A stretch of 64,000 bases of DNA. Origin: an uncultured Acidobacteriota bacterium (GTDB lineage Bacteria; Acidobacteriota; Terriglobia; Terriglobales; Acidobacteriaceae). Shown here in pieces: positions 8,493 through 16,556 of the stretch (the stretch's first letter is position 1; every line of letters begins with the position of its first letter). The notes under the pieces were generated by a model that worked only from the letters and a program-made list of their open reading frames with translations, searched no databases and was not told the DNA's origin. The DNA is taken from contig CAILAZ010000309.1 in NCBI GenBank assembly GCA_903832295.1, forward strand, positions 26,595-90,594, read 5' to 3'. Both the position numbers and the translations under genes were made by a program.

Positions 8493-9574
8493 GCTACCGA
8501 ATTCCGATTGGACCTTTCCATCCGGCACTGGAGGAACCTTACGAACTTGAACTGGTTTGCGAAGGCGAGACCGTGCGCGAGGCCGAGCTGCATGTGGGCT
8601 TCAATTTCCGCAACATCGAGCACCTGGCCGAAAGCCGCAATTACCAGCAGGCGATCTCACTGGTTGAGCGCGTTTGCGGGATCTGCTCGAACGTGCACTC
8701 GATGACGTTTTGCCTTACGGTGGAGCGGTTGCTCGGGCTGCAAGTCCCCGAACGCGCGCAGTACATTCGGGTAGCGATGGGCGAGCTGGAGCGGTTGCAT
8801 TCGCACATTTTGTGGGCGGGAATCGCGGCGAAGCTCATTGGTTTCAAGACGATGTTCATGAGCTGCTTTGCGATGCGCGAGAAGGTGATGGATACGCTGG
8901 AGATGATCTCTGGCAACCGCGTGAACTACGGCATGAACTGCTTCGGCGGCGTGGTGCGCGACATCCATGACAAGGAAACGATCCTGGGCGTAGTAAACGC
9001 GATTGAGAAGGAACTTGTGAGCTCAATCATCCCGGTGTTCACAACCAACTCCACGGTACGGGACCGCTGCGCTGATATTGGCGTGCTGACCAATGAACAG
9101 GCAAAAGCAATGGGCATCGTAGGTCCTCTCGCACGCGCTTCCGGTGTGAACCAGGATCTCCGACGCGATGCGGCTTACCTGGTCTATGACCGGCTGGAGT
9201 TCGAAGTGCCGGTGCAAACAGCTGGAGATGTGCGCGCCAGGCTGGTGGTGCGGGCCCTGGAGTTGATTGAGAGTTGCCGCATCCTGCGGCAGGTAATGCG
9301 GGATATTCCGGAAGGTCCGATTGCGGTGTCGTCCGGCGCGCCCCGGCTGAAGGTGCCTGCGGGGACGGCAGTGGCGCGTATCGAAGCTCCACGCGGAGAG
9401 GTGTTCTACTCGGTTACTTCGAATGGGACAGATAAACCCGAGCGGGTGAAAGTTCGGACGCCGACGTTTGCCAACATGCCTTCCATGCAGTGGGCACTGA
9501 TTGGCGCCCAGCTGGCGGATGCTCCGCTGATTCAGGCCTCGATTGACCCCTGCTACTCGTGCACGGATCGTTGA
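8489..9574 (+). CDS. [NiFe] hydrogenase large (catalytic) subunit, group 4
   Basis: A 361-residue NuoD/HycE-type protein that still has all four nickel ligands. The N-terminal L1 motif is RVCGICSNVH (Cys63 and Cys66) and the C-terminal L2 motif is DPCYSCTDR (Cys355 and Cys358). This separates it from true complex I NuoD, which lacks the cysteines. It catalyses H+ reduction or H2 oxidation. The protein stops directly after CTDR, so there is no C-terminal peptide for a maturation protease to remove. No hyp accessory genes are in the window. I cannot assign the exact subgroup by eye; the gene set and separate NuoC fit Ech-like groups (4e-4g). Confidence 0.92.
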   Translation: MSYRIPIGPFHPALEEPYELELVCEGETVREAELHVGFNFRNIEHLAESRNYQQAISLVERVCGICSNVHSMTFCLTVERLLGLQVPERAQYIRVAMGELERLHSHILWAGIAAKLIGFKTMFMSCFAMREKVMDTLEMISGNRVNYGMNCFGGVVRDIHDKETILGVVNAIEKELVSSIIPVFTTNSTVRDRCADIGVLTNEQAKAMGIVGPLARASGVNQDLRRDAAYLVYDRLEFEVPVQTAGDVRARLVVRALELIESCRILRQVMRDIPEGPIAVSSGAPRLKVPAGTAVARIEAPRGEVFYSVTSNGTDKPERVKVRTPTFANMPSMQWALIGAQLADAPLIQASIDPCYSCTDR

Positions 9575-9603
9575 GGCGGGGTTGGAATGAATTGACTGAA
9601 ATA

Positions 9604-9637
9604 GAACAGGGATGGGCTCTTCCGCTCATCCCTGTTT
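9604..9637 (+). terminator. Hairpin at the end of the hydrogenase operon
   Basis: AACAGGGATG (9605-9614) pairs perfectly with CATCCCTGTT (9627-9636). It lies at the convergent junction with the GntR gene, whose stop codon it overlaps. The T-run is short on both strands, so it may act as a modest two-way terminator. Confidence 0.6.
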
Positions 9638-10369
9638 CAGATGCTGGCTCTCAAAGAGAACATTGTAGCCGCGCTGGAAAAGCTGGAGATGAATGCGCAT
9701 GGCCTCGCGGGCCTTTGCGGGGTTGCGCTGCTTTAATGCCTCGAGAATCTTAACGTGACCGCGAAGGGCAATCTCCAAGCCCTCTTCGAGAAGCAGACTC
9801 TTGGTGATGAGTTCCATCGACTGCTCACGGATGCTGGACAAAATCCCATTCAGCACGTCATTTTTGGCGGCGCTGCCGATACAGACGTGAAATGAGAGAT
9901 CGAGCTTTGAGAATTCGATCGCGTCGCGGACAAACTCCTTCATCTGCTCGACCAGGATCTCCATCTGCTGAAGTTCTGCCGCGGAAATCCGCTCGGCGCA
10001 TAGAGCGACAACTTCGGTTTCAAGGAATAGCCGGGCCTCGACGAATTCACGCAGCGCCTTCTCATCGGCCAGCAATCCACCCCTGAGCCAGGAACCGGTG
10101 AGATAGGCGGATGGTTGCTCTGCTACAAAACTTCCGCCGCCGGCGCGGACACGGATGACTCCGATGAATGCCAGCGAGGCCAGCGCCTCACGCAGACTGG
10201 AGCGTCCGACGTTGAATGCCTTGCACAGTTCAGCCTCAGAGGGAAGCTTCTCTCCGGGCTGCCACGCCCCTTCAGCAATGCAAGCAGCAAGTTTTTTCGC
10301 CACTTGTTCGCTTAAGGTGACTCGGGACAGCGTATCCAAGTTCAACAACTTAGAGTTAGTCGCATCCAC
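9626..10369 (-). CDS. GntR-family (FadR/FCD) regulator, LldR-like
   Basis: A 247-residue regulator. The N-terminal winged helix (residues 15-85) has PGEKLPSEAELCKAFNVGRS then LREALASLAFIGVIRVRAGGGSFV, typical of GntR. The rest is an all-helical FCD effector domain with metal or carboxylate-binding residues (for example DLSFHVCIG and RGHVKILEAL). FCD regulators such as LldR, PdhR and FadR sense small organic acids. It is divergently placed from a lactate permease/dehydrogenase operon, with a matching palindrome between them, so control by lactate is the natural inference. It also sits end-to-end with the hydrogenase operon, but nothing seen links it to those genes. Confidence 0.88.
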   Translation of the reverse strand: MDATNSKLLNLDTLSRVTLSEQVAKKLAACIAEGAWQPGEKLPSEAELCKAFNVGRSSLREALASLAFIGVIRVRAGGGSFVAEQPSAYLTGSWLRGGLLADEKALREFVEARLFLETEVVALCAERISAAELQQMEILVEQMKEFVRDAIEFSKLDLSFHVCIGSAAKNDVLNGILSSIREQSMELITKSLLLEEGLEIALRGHVKILEALKQRNPAKAREAMRIHLQLFQRGYNVLFESQHLKQG

Positions 10370-10416
10370 GAACTAAGCATAGGGAAAAAGAAAGTTGCGG
10401 TCAATCGGATTTGCTA

Positions 10417-10429
10417 CTTGTCTGACAAG
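10417..10429. promoter_or_regulatory. GntR/FCD-type operator palindrome
   Basis: CTTGTCTGACAAG has perfect six-base arms around one central base. It matches the TNGTNNNACNA core known for FadR/LldR/PdhR-type operators. It lies 48 bases before the regulator's own start codon and overlaps the putative -35 region of the lactate operon. Autoregulation plus repression of the operon would fit this placement. Confidence 0.7.
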
Positions 10430-10446
10430 CTGACCTGCTGTATTGT
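10419..10446 (+). promoter_or_regulatory. Putative promoter of the L-lactate operon
   Basis: TTGTCT (10419-10424) and TATTGT (10441-10446) are 16 bases apart and resemble sigma-70 -35 and -10 elements. The -35 falls inside the palindrome above, which would let the regulator block RNA polymerase. The untranslated leader would be about 100 bases. Confidence 0.45.
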
Positions 10447-10552
10447 CTTTCCACTCAAAGCCACTGAGTAACGCGCCCGAAACGGAGCGCGAAGGGAAAA
10501 AGGGTCAGAATACTGCCGACCCAATCCTGATGGCCCTCGACGGAGGTTCTAC

Positions 10553-12403
10553 TTGAGCTCCCACACTGTTTCCGCAGCTAGCGCTAACAAGGTTCCAACG
10601 CCTTCACAGCCTAGCCCGAACTACTTGATATCCGCACTGGTTGTTGCCGCGGGAGTAATCGCCGCGGTGATTATCTTGAGACTGCCTTCGCTGGGAGGAG
10701 CCTGGCAGCAGAATTACGATCCAACGGGACACTGGTTTCTGTCCACGTTGATTGCCGCTATTCCGATCGTGGTGTTGCTGGGTACGCTGGCGCTGGGTCA
10801 CATCAAGGCGCACTACGCAGCCCTGGCCGGGCTGGCAGCGGCTCTACTTACGGCAATTTTCGGATTCCACATGCCGACACAACTGGCCGCCGCCACGGCG
10901 GTGTACGGCGCAGGCTACGGCCTGTTTCCAATCGGCTGGATTGTGCTGAACGTGATCTTCATGTACCAACTGACGGTGGAGTCAGGGCGATTCACCGTGC
11001 TGCAACATAGCTTGACGGGGATCACCAAGGACCGCCGGTTGCAGTTGCTGCTGATTGCATTCTGCTTTGGCGCATTCTTCGAGGGTGCAGCCGGGTTTGG
11101 AACGCCTGTGGCAGTAACGGCTGCACTGCTGATTGGACTCGGATTCAAGCCGCTTCAGGCTTCTGGGTTGTCGCTGATCGCAAACACGGCCCCGGTGGCA
11201 TTCGGGGCGCTGGGCACGCCGATCATCGCACTTGCGAAGGTGACTGGGTTTAGCGAGGTGATTCTCTCGGCGATGGCCGGACGTATCCTGACGCCGTTCT
11301 GCATCCTGGTTCCCTTCTGGCTGGTGTGGGCGTTTGCAGGGTTCAAGGGCATGGTTGAAGTGTGGCCGGCGATTCTGGTTGCGGGTGTCACGTTTGCAAT
11401 CCCGCAGTTGCTGGTCTCAAATCTGCATGGCCCGTGGGTGGTGAACGTTGTGGCTTCGGTGGTTTCCATGATGTGCCTGATTGGATTCCTCCTGATCTGG
11501 AAGCCGAAGAGGATATGGAAATTCGAGGGACAAGAGGAAGAGGAGCAGGCTGAACTGGCGCGCGGAGAAATCAAGCAGACGTATTCGCGGAAAGAGATCA
11601 CGCAGGCCTGGGTTCCGTGGGTGATTCTGAGCGTAATCGTATTTGTGTGGGGTACGCAGACCGGCAAGCTGTGGATGAACACGCCGGAGAAGATATTCCC
11701 CTCGACTGCAAGCTGGTCCACAAAGCCCAGTGAAATCACCAATCCTCAATTCAAGGTAGCAGTGCTGCACAACATGGTGGAGCGAGTTCAGCCGGTGGTT
11801 CCGAAGCCGACAAAAGAGCCGGCAGTTTACGGACTGAACTGGGTGAGCGCCACGGGAACGGGAATTCTACTGGCGGCAATTCTCTCCGGGCTCATCATGG
11901 GGCAGGGACCGGGCAAGATTTTCTCAATTTTCCTGAAGACTGTAGTGAAGGTGCGATTCTCACTGCTGACGATTGCGGCCATGCTGGGGATTGGCATGCT
12001 GACGCGCTACTCCGGGCTGGACGCCACACTGGGGCTTGCGTTTGCGCGTACGGGCCATCTGTATCCATTCTTTGGCACGCTGCTGGGTTGGATGGGCGTG
12101 GCGGTTACGGGCTCGGATACATCGTCAAACGTACTGTTTGGCAGCTTGCAGAAGATCACCGCACAGCAGATCGGCGTTTCTCCGGTGCTGATGTCAGCGG
12201 CGAACACGACGGGCGGGGTTATGGGCAAGATGATCGATGCGCAGAGCATCGTGGTGGCCTCGACCGCGACGCAATGGTATGGGCACGAAGGCGACATTCT
12301 GCGTTACGTCTTCCTGCACTCGCTGGCGTTGGCTGCGCTGGTGGGCGCTCTCATTTTCATGATGGCGTATGTGTATCCGTTTACCCAGCTGGTGGTTCAC
12401 TAA
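10553..12403 (+). CDS. lldP: L-lactate permease (LctP/LldP family)
   Basis: A 616-residue polytopic membrane protein of the lactate permease family (TC 2.A.14). Signature stretches include FGAFFEGAAGFGTPVAVTAA, LIANTAPVAFGALGTPII and TGSDTSSNVLFGSLQ. It should bring lactate in with protons. It begins at TTG 10553, preceded by GGAGG with six bases between. A charged cytoplasmic loop (EGQEEEEQAELARGE) lies mid-protein. It is the first gene of an operon with the two L-lactate dehydrogenase genes and is a close paralogue of the permease at 33728; both end in FTQLVVH. Confidence 0.93.
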   Translation: MSSHTVSAASANKVPTPSQPSPNYLISALVVAAGVIAAVIILRLPSLGGAWQQNYDPTGHWFLSTLIAAIPIVVLLGTLALGHIKAHYAALAGLAAALLTAIFGFHMPTQLAAATAVYGAGYGLFPIGWIVLNVIFMYQLTVESGRFTVLQHSLTGITKDRRLQLLLIAFCFGAFFEGAAGFGTPVAVTAALLIGLGFKPLQASGLSLIANTAPVAFGALGTPIIALAKVTGFSEVILSAMAGRILTPFCILVPFWLVWAFAGFKGMVEVWPAILVAGVTFAIPQLLVSNLHGPWVVNVVASVVSMMCLIGFLLIWKPKRIWKFEGQEEEEQAELARGEIKQTYSRKEITQAWVPWVILSVIVFVWGTQTGKLWMNTPEKIFPSTASWSTKPSEITNPQFKVAVLHNMVERVQPVVPKPTKEPAVYGLNWVSATGTGILLAAILSGLIMGQGPGKIFSIFLKTVVKVRFSLLTIAAMLGIGMLTRYSGLDATLGLAFARTGHLYPFFGTLLGWMGVAVTGSDTSSNVLFGSLQKITAQQIGVSPVLMSAANTTGGVMGKMIDAQSIVVASTATQWYGHEGDILRYVFLHSLALAALVGALIFMMAYVYPFTQLVVH

Positions 12404-12421
12404 ACACGCGTTAGAAGTGCA

Positions 12422-12447
12422 TGGCGGACGGCTAAGGCCGTCCGCCA
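12422..12447 (+). other. Intercistronic GC-rich hairpin between permease and dehydrogenase genes
   Basis: TGGCGGACGGC (12422-12432), loop TAAG, GCCGTCCGCCA (12437-12447): a perfect 11-base stem with no T-run after it. This is more likely an mRNA stabiliser or processing site than a full terminator. The next gene's ribosome site (GAAGG) follows directly. Confidence 0.65.
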
Positions 12448-12460
12448 ATAGAAGGAAATT

Positions 12461-13039
12461 ATGAACGCAATTCTGGAATCGTCACAGGTTTTCGAATCTT
12501 TCAGAACGCGCGCTGAAGCGGTGAGCGCCCAGGTGGAACGCGTTGCAACAAGCGAGCTGGCACTGGAGCTGATTATCAGCAAATTGCATCTCGAGGGTGT
12601 GCGAGACGAGGCCCATTGCTACGCGGTGTGGGCCGAGTGTCCAATGATAGGCACCCCGGAGAAGAAGCGGCTGGAGGCCGCGGTGCCGGGCCTGAAATTT
12701 GATGTGACACGTGAACTGGCGGCGGATGCAAAGGTGGGAGTGAGCCAGATGGACTGGGCGCTGGCCAATACAGGCACGCTTGTGCAGAGGGCGGATGAGG
12801 TGGATCGGCGGCTGGTATCGACCCTGCCCCTGCTGCACATAGCGCTGGTGGCAACGGCGGCCCTTCTTCCCGATCTTCCCTCGGTGCTGGCGAGAATCGA
12901 CCCGGCGAAGTCAAAGTACTTCTCATTTATCACGGGACCGAGCCGCACGGCAGACATCGAACGAGTGTTGACAATTGGAGTGCACGGCCCGGAACGGCTC
13001 CTGATTGTGCTTGTGGACGACCTGGAGGTGACGGCGTGA
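12461..13039 (+). CDS. lldG: LUD-domain L-lactate dehydrogenase small subunit (LldG/LutC-like)
   Basis: A 192-residue LUD-domain protein. The tail ITGPSRTADIERVLTIGVHGPERL is the hallmark of LutC/LldG proteins. These work with the iron-sulfur subunits LutA/LldE and LutB/LldF to oxidise L-lactate to pyruvate, passing electrons to the membrane quinone or another carrier. It has no cysteine clusters of its own. AGAAGGAAATT precedes ATG 12461, and its stop overlaps the GTG start of the next gene. Confidence 0.88.
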   Translation: MNAILESSQVFESFRTRAEAVSAQVERVATSELALELIISKLHLEGVRDEAHCYAVWAECPMIGTPEKKRLEAAVPGLKFDVTRELAADAKVGVSQMDWALANTGTLVQRADEVDRRLVSTLPLLHIALVATAALLPDLPSVLARIDPAKSKYFSFITGPSRTADIERVLTIGVHGPERLLIVLVDDLEVTA

Positions 13040-15168
13040 AACAGGAATTCAAGCAATCCATACTCGATGCGCTGGCAAACCCGAATCTGACTGGAGCGCT
13101 GGGGAATTTCTCGGTGGCGTACCGCGCAGGGCGGGCCAAGGCTTACGAGGGCGTTGATTTTGAGGCGCTCCGCGATCAGATTGCAGAAATCAAGTCTTCC
13201 GCGTCCTCGCAATTCGATGTGCTGGCAGAACGGTTTTCGCAAGCGGCAGAGGCACAGGGGACAAAGGTATTCCGCACGAATGATCCGCAAGCGGTGAAGG
13301 ACTACATTCTCCGGCTGGCGCAGGATCGTGGAGTAAAGAGGATCGCCAAGTCAAAGTCGATGGCGACCGAGGAGATTCATCTTAACAAGCACCTGGAAAA
13401 GGCTGGCATCGATGTGCAGGAAACTGATCTCGGCGAGTGGATTATCCAGCTTGCAGGCCAGACGCCCTCGCACATGGTAATGCCCGCCATTCACATGACC
13501 AAGGAAGAGGTCGCCGACGTTTTCAGCAACAAGGTGGAAGATGGGCAGAAGCCGGATATTCCGAAACTGGTGAAATTCGCGCGAGGCAAGCTCCGCCCGA
13601 TGTTTCTAAGTGCCGAGATGGGAATCAGCGGCGCCAACATTGCGGTAGCGGAAACAGGCAGCATCGTCATCGTGACCAATGAAGGCAACGCCAGACTGGT
13701 GACTACACTGCCGAAGATTCATGTGGCGATTGTGGGACTGGAGAAGCTGGTGGAGCATTTCCAGGACATCGCGCCGATTCTGATTGCACTCCCCAAGAGC
13801 GCTACCGCGCAACTGCTGACCAGCTACGTTTCCATCATCAGCGGGCCGGTACCGAACACGGACGGCTCAGCCAAAGAGTTGCACGTGATCCTGATGGACA
13901 ACCGGCGCAATGAGATGTCGCACGATCCCCGTTTCAAGCAGGCCCTGCAATGCATCCGGTGTGCATCCTGCCTGAACGTCTGCCCGGTGTTCAGGCTGGT
14001 GGGCGGGCATGTGTTCGGCAAGGTGTACACGGGTGGCATTGGCACGATCCTTACGGCGTGGTTCAGTGCGCTCAAGGAATCCGACGAAATCCAGAGCCTT
14101 TGTATCCAATGCGGCAATTGCAAAGACGTGTGCCCCGGCAAGATCGATATCCCGGACCTGATTCTGGAGTTGCGACGCCGACTTGCCGTGGAACAGGGGC
14201 AGCCCTTGATACAGAAGGCGATCTTCTCAGTGGTCAACAACCGGAGGCTGTTCCATACCATGATGCGGGCTGCATCGATTGGGCAGAAGCCGTTTGCAAA
14301 GCAGGGATTCATCCGCCATCTGCCGCTTTTCCTGAGCAACATGACGGAGAACCGTTCACTGCCTGCGATTGCCGATGTTCCATTCCGTGACCGAATCAAG
14401 CAGATCGAGCAGCCCAAGTGCACGGAGAAGGCCGCGTTCTACGGAGGGTGCCTGATCGACTTCGCGTACCCAGGGATGGGCGAGTCCGTGGTAAAGGTGC
14501 TGAACAAGGCGGGCATCGAGGTAATCTTTCCCGAGGGCCAGACCTGCTGCGGCGCTCCGGCGCGATACAGCGGAGCTTACGAAGTTGCCGCGCAGAACGG
14601 AGCCGACAACATCAAGGCGCTGCTGGGAGAGGATGTGGACTATATCGTTTCGGCGTGCCCCACATGCACGGTAGCGCTGAAGCACGACTTCATCGCCAAC
14701 CTGGAATCCGTGGGGCGCACGGAGGAACTCCCGGCGGCACGACGGCTGGCGGAAAAGGTGGTGGATTTTTCCACGCTTGCCAGCCAGTTGGTGGAGCAGG
14801 GCAGGCTGAAGTTCAAGGCGGGCATTGAGCCGATGAAATTTACGTACCACGACTCATGCCACTTCAAGCGCACGCTGCACGCCGACCAGACTCCGCGCAA
14901 GCTGATGAAGCAGGCGGGATACGAAGTGGTTGAGATGGAAGAGGCTGACATGTGCTGCGGAATGGGCGGCTCCTACTCGATCAAGCTCCCCGAGATTTCG
15001 GCCCCGATTCTCGAACGCAAACTGGTGAACATTGAAAAGACGGGAGTGCCGCTGCTGCTGATCGACTGCCCGGGGTGCGTGATGCAGATCGGTGGAGGCC
15101 TGGACAAGCGTGCTTCCAACATCAAGGTGGAGCACACGGCACAGCGACTGGCAGAGTGCCTTGAATAG
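13036..15168 (+). CDS. lldH: Fused iron-sulfur L-lactate dehydrogenase large subunit (LutB-LutA fusion)
   Basis: A 710-residue fusion. Residues 1 to about 290 are a LUD domain including GISGANIAVAETGSIVIVTN and ISGPVPNTDGSAKELHVIL. Two [4Fe-4S] motifs follow, CIRCASCLNVCP near residue 307 and CIQCGNCKDVCPGK near 357. The C-terminal third carries two cysteine-rich CCG domains, with CCGAPARYSG and CPTC, then CHFKRTLH and CCGMGGSYSIK. In most bacteria these are two proteins, LutB/LldF and LutA/LldE. The fused form is known from the LldGH (LdhGH) enzymes of sulfate reducers. It oxidises L-lactate to pyruvate. Start GTG 13036 overlaps the lldG stop as GTGA. Confidence 0.9.
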   Translation: MKQEFKQSILDALANPNLTGALGNFSVAYRAGRAKAYEGVDFEALRDQIAEIKSSASSQFDVLAERFSQAAEAQGTKVFRTNDPQAVKDYILRLAQDRGVKRIAKSKSMATEEIHLNKHLEKAGIDVQETDLGEWIIQLAGQTPSHMVMPAIHMTKEEVADVFSNKVEDGQKPDIPKLVKFARGKLRPMFLSAEMGISGANIAVAETGSIVIVTNEGNARLVTTLPKIHVAIVGLEKLVEHFQDIAPILIALPKSATAQLLTSYVSIISGPVPNTDGSAKELHVILMDNRRNEMSHDPRFKQALQCIRCASCLNVCPVFRLVGGHVFGKVYTGGIGTILTAWFSALKESDEIQSLCIQCGNCKDVCPGKIDIPDLILELRRRLAVEQGQPLIQKAIFSVVNNRRLFHTMMRAASIGQKPFAKQGFIRHLPLFLSNMTENRSLPAIADVPFRDRIKQIEQPKCTEKAAFYGGCLIDFAYPGMGESVVKVLNKAGIEVIFPEGQTCCGAPARYSGAYEVAAQNGADNIKALLGEDVDYIVSACPTCTVALKHDFIANLESVGRTEELPAARRLAEKVVDFSTLASQLVEQGRLKFKAGIEPMKFTYHDSCHFKRTLHADQTPRKLMKQAGYEVVEMEEADMCCGMGGSYSIKLPEISAPILERKLVNIEKTGVPLLLIDCPGCVMQIGGGLDKRASNIKVEHTAQRLAECLE

Positions 15169-15190
15169 CAGTAACCGGTGAATCACTTCA

Positions 15191-15219
15191 GCCCGCACAG
15201 ATTCTGTGCGGGCCTTTTT
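15191..15219 (+). terminator. Intrinsic terminator of the L-lactate operon
   Basis: GCCCGCACAG (15191-15200), loop ATT, CTGTGCGGGC (15204-15213), then CTTTTT. A textbook rho-independent terminator 22 bases after the stop of the dehydrogenase gene. It also sits at the convergent end of the MFS gene. Confidence 0.92.
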
Positions 15220-15231
15220 CGGTTGGCGAGT

Positions 15232-16521
15232 CTATCCGCAAGACTGAAGTTCCTTGCCCCTGGTCTCAGGAAGCATCAGCACCGAGATGATCATGACCGC
15301 ATAAGCCAAGGCAGCGAATACGGCGATTGCCCGGCCGAGGGTGAGGCGAACGCTGAGGTAGCCAACCAGGGTTGGAAACAGCGCTCCGACTCCGCGGCCG
15401 ATGTTGTAGGAGAAACCCTGTCCGGAGCCGCGCACGCGGCTAGGAAACAGCTCGGTGAAATATGCGCCAAAGGGACTGAAGGAGCCGGACGCAAAGAATC
15501 CGAGCGGGAAACCCAGTACCACGACGAAGCCATTGCCAATGGGCATAGAGGTGTAGGCGGTGACGGTGAGGGCGCAGCAGGCGGCAAAGAGAATCAAGGA
15601 CTTCTTTCGTCCAAGCGCGTCGGAAAGATACGCTCCGGTGAGATACCCGCAGAAGGAGCCGCCGATGATGACGATCATATAGGCCCCGGTGTTGAGCACC
15701 GAGAGGTGGCGCACCGTCTTGAGATAGGTGGGCAGCCAGGTGGTGATGGCGTAGTAGCCTCCCTGTGCTCCCACACTCAGGGCCGATGCCATCACGGTGG
15801 TCTTCAGCAGTGACGGAGAGAATATCTCGAGAAAGCGTAAACTGCCGCCCTCGGATGCGAGTTCGCGGCGGGTACGAAGATAGACCTCGGGCTCAGGGAC
15901 ATAACGGCGAATGTAGAACACCAGCAACGCGGGGAGAATTCCGATCCAGAACATCGCGCGCCAGGCAAGGTTCGGCGGGAGCCAGGAGAACATTGCGACA
16001 GAACAGATGGCGGCAATTCCCCACCCTATGGCCCAGCCTCCCTGAACGGTGCCAACGGCTTTGCCGCGGTGTTCAGCGCGAATGGTTTCCCCCATCAACA
16101 CTGAGCCAACGGCCCATTCTCCACCGAAGCCCAATCCCTGGAGGCCTCGAACGATGAGCAACTGCCAGAAGTTGGTGGTGAATCCGCTGAGGAAGGTAAA
16201 CACCGCGAACCAGAGAATCGTCCACTGTAAAACACGGGTACGTCCGAATCGATCTGCGAGCAGTCCCGCGAGCCATCCTCCCACTGCGGAAATGAGCAGA
16301 GCCGCAGTTCCGAGCATTCCAGCTTCCCCCTTGGTGATGTGCCAGGCGGCAATCAAGCTGGGAATGACAAAGCTGTACACCATTACGTCCATACCGTCGA
16401 GCGCCCAACCTCCGAAGGTTGCGACGAAGGTACTCCGCTCGGAACGGGTCAACTCGGTGAACCACGCATTCGGCGCGTGCGCTCTGGTTGAGGCCGGTGT
16501 TGCCTTGGAAGGAGTGCCCAT
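15232..16521 (-). CDS. MFS transporter, carboxylate/sialate-porter type
   Basis: A 429-residue, twelve-helix major facilitator. The signature loop GWLAGLLADRFGRTRVL after helix 2 is clear, and GYLTGAYLSDALGRKKSL repeats it in the second half. The start FGGWALDGMDVMVYSFVIPSL resembles sialate/aromatic-acid porters (NanT/AAHS-like). It is the last gene of the run pxpB-pxpC-pxpA-MFS, 35 bases after pxpA, so import of 5-oxoproline or a related organic acid is a reasonable guess. The true substrate is not readable. Confidence 0.85.
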   Translation of the reverse strand: MGTPSKATPASTRAHAPNAWFTELTRSERSTFVATFGGWALDGMDVMVYSFVIPSLIAAWHITKGEAGMLGTAALLISAVGGWLAGLLADRFGRTRVLQWTILWFAVFTFLSGFTTNFWQLLIVRGLQGLGFGGEWAVGSVLMGETIRAEHRGKAVGTVQGGWAIGWGIAAICSVAMFSWLPPNLAWRAMFWIGILPALLVFYIRRYVPEPEVYLRTRRELASEGGSLRFLEIFSPSLLKTTVMASALSVGAQGGYYAITTWLPTYLKTVRHLSVLNTGAYMIVIIGGSFCGYLTGAYLSDALGRKKSLILFAACCALTVTAYTSMPIGNGFVVVLGFPLGFFASGSFSPFGAYFTELFPSRVRGSGQGFSYNIGRGVGALFPTLVGYLSVRLTLGRAIAVFAALAYAVMIISVLMLPETRGKELQSCG

Positions 16522-16556
16522 AAACTTCTCCTGTCTAGGAATGTGATGAAAGCAAA

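Noticed and set aside
8489-9574. Reading the NuoBCDHI-like genes as a fragment of respiratory complex I
   Set aside because: The NuoD-like protein keeps both CxxC nickel-binding motifs, which true NuoD lacks, and NuoA/J/K-like genes are absent.
10447-10552. Cobalamin or cyclic-di-GMP riboswitch in the lactate leader (GCCACTGAG and GGGAA stretches)
   Set aside because: The short matches are not in the order or spacing of either class; I keep it only as a possible structured leader.
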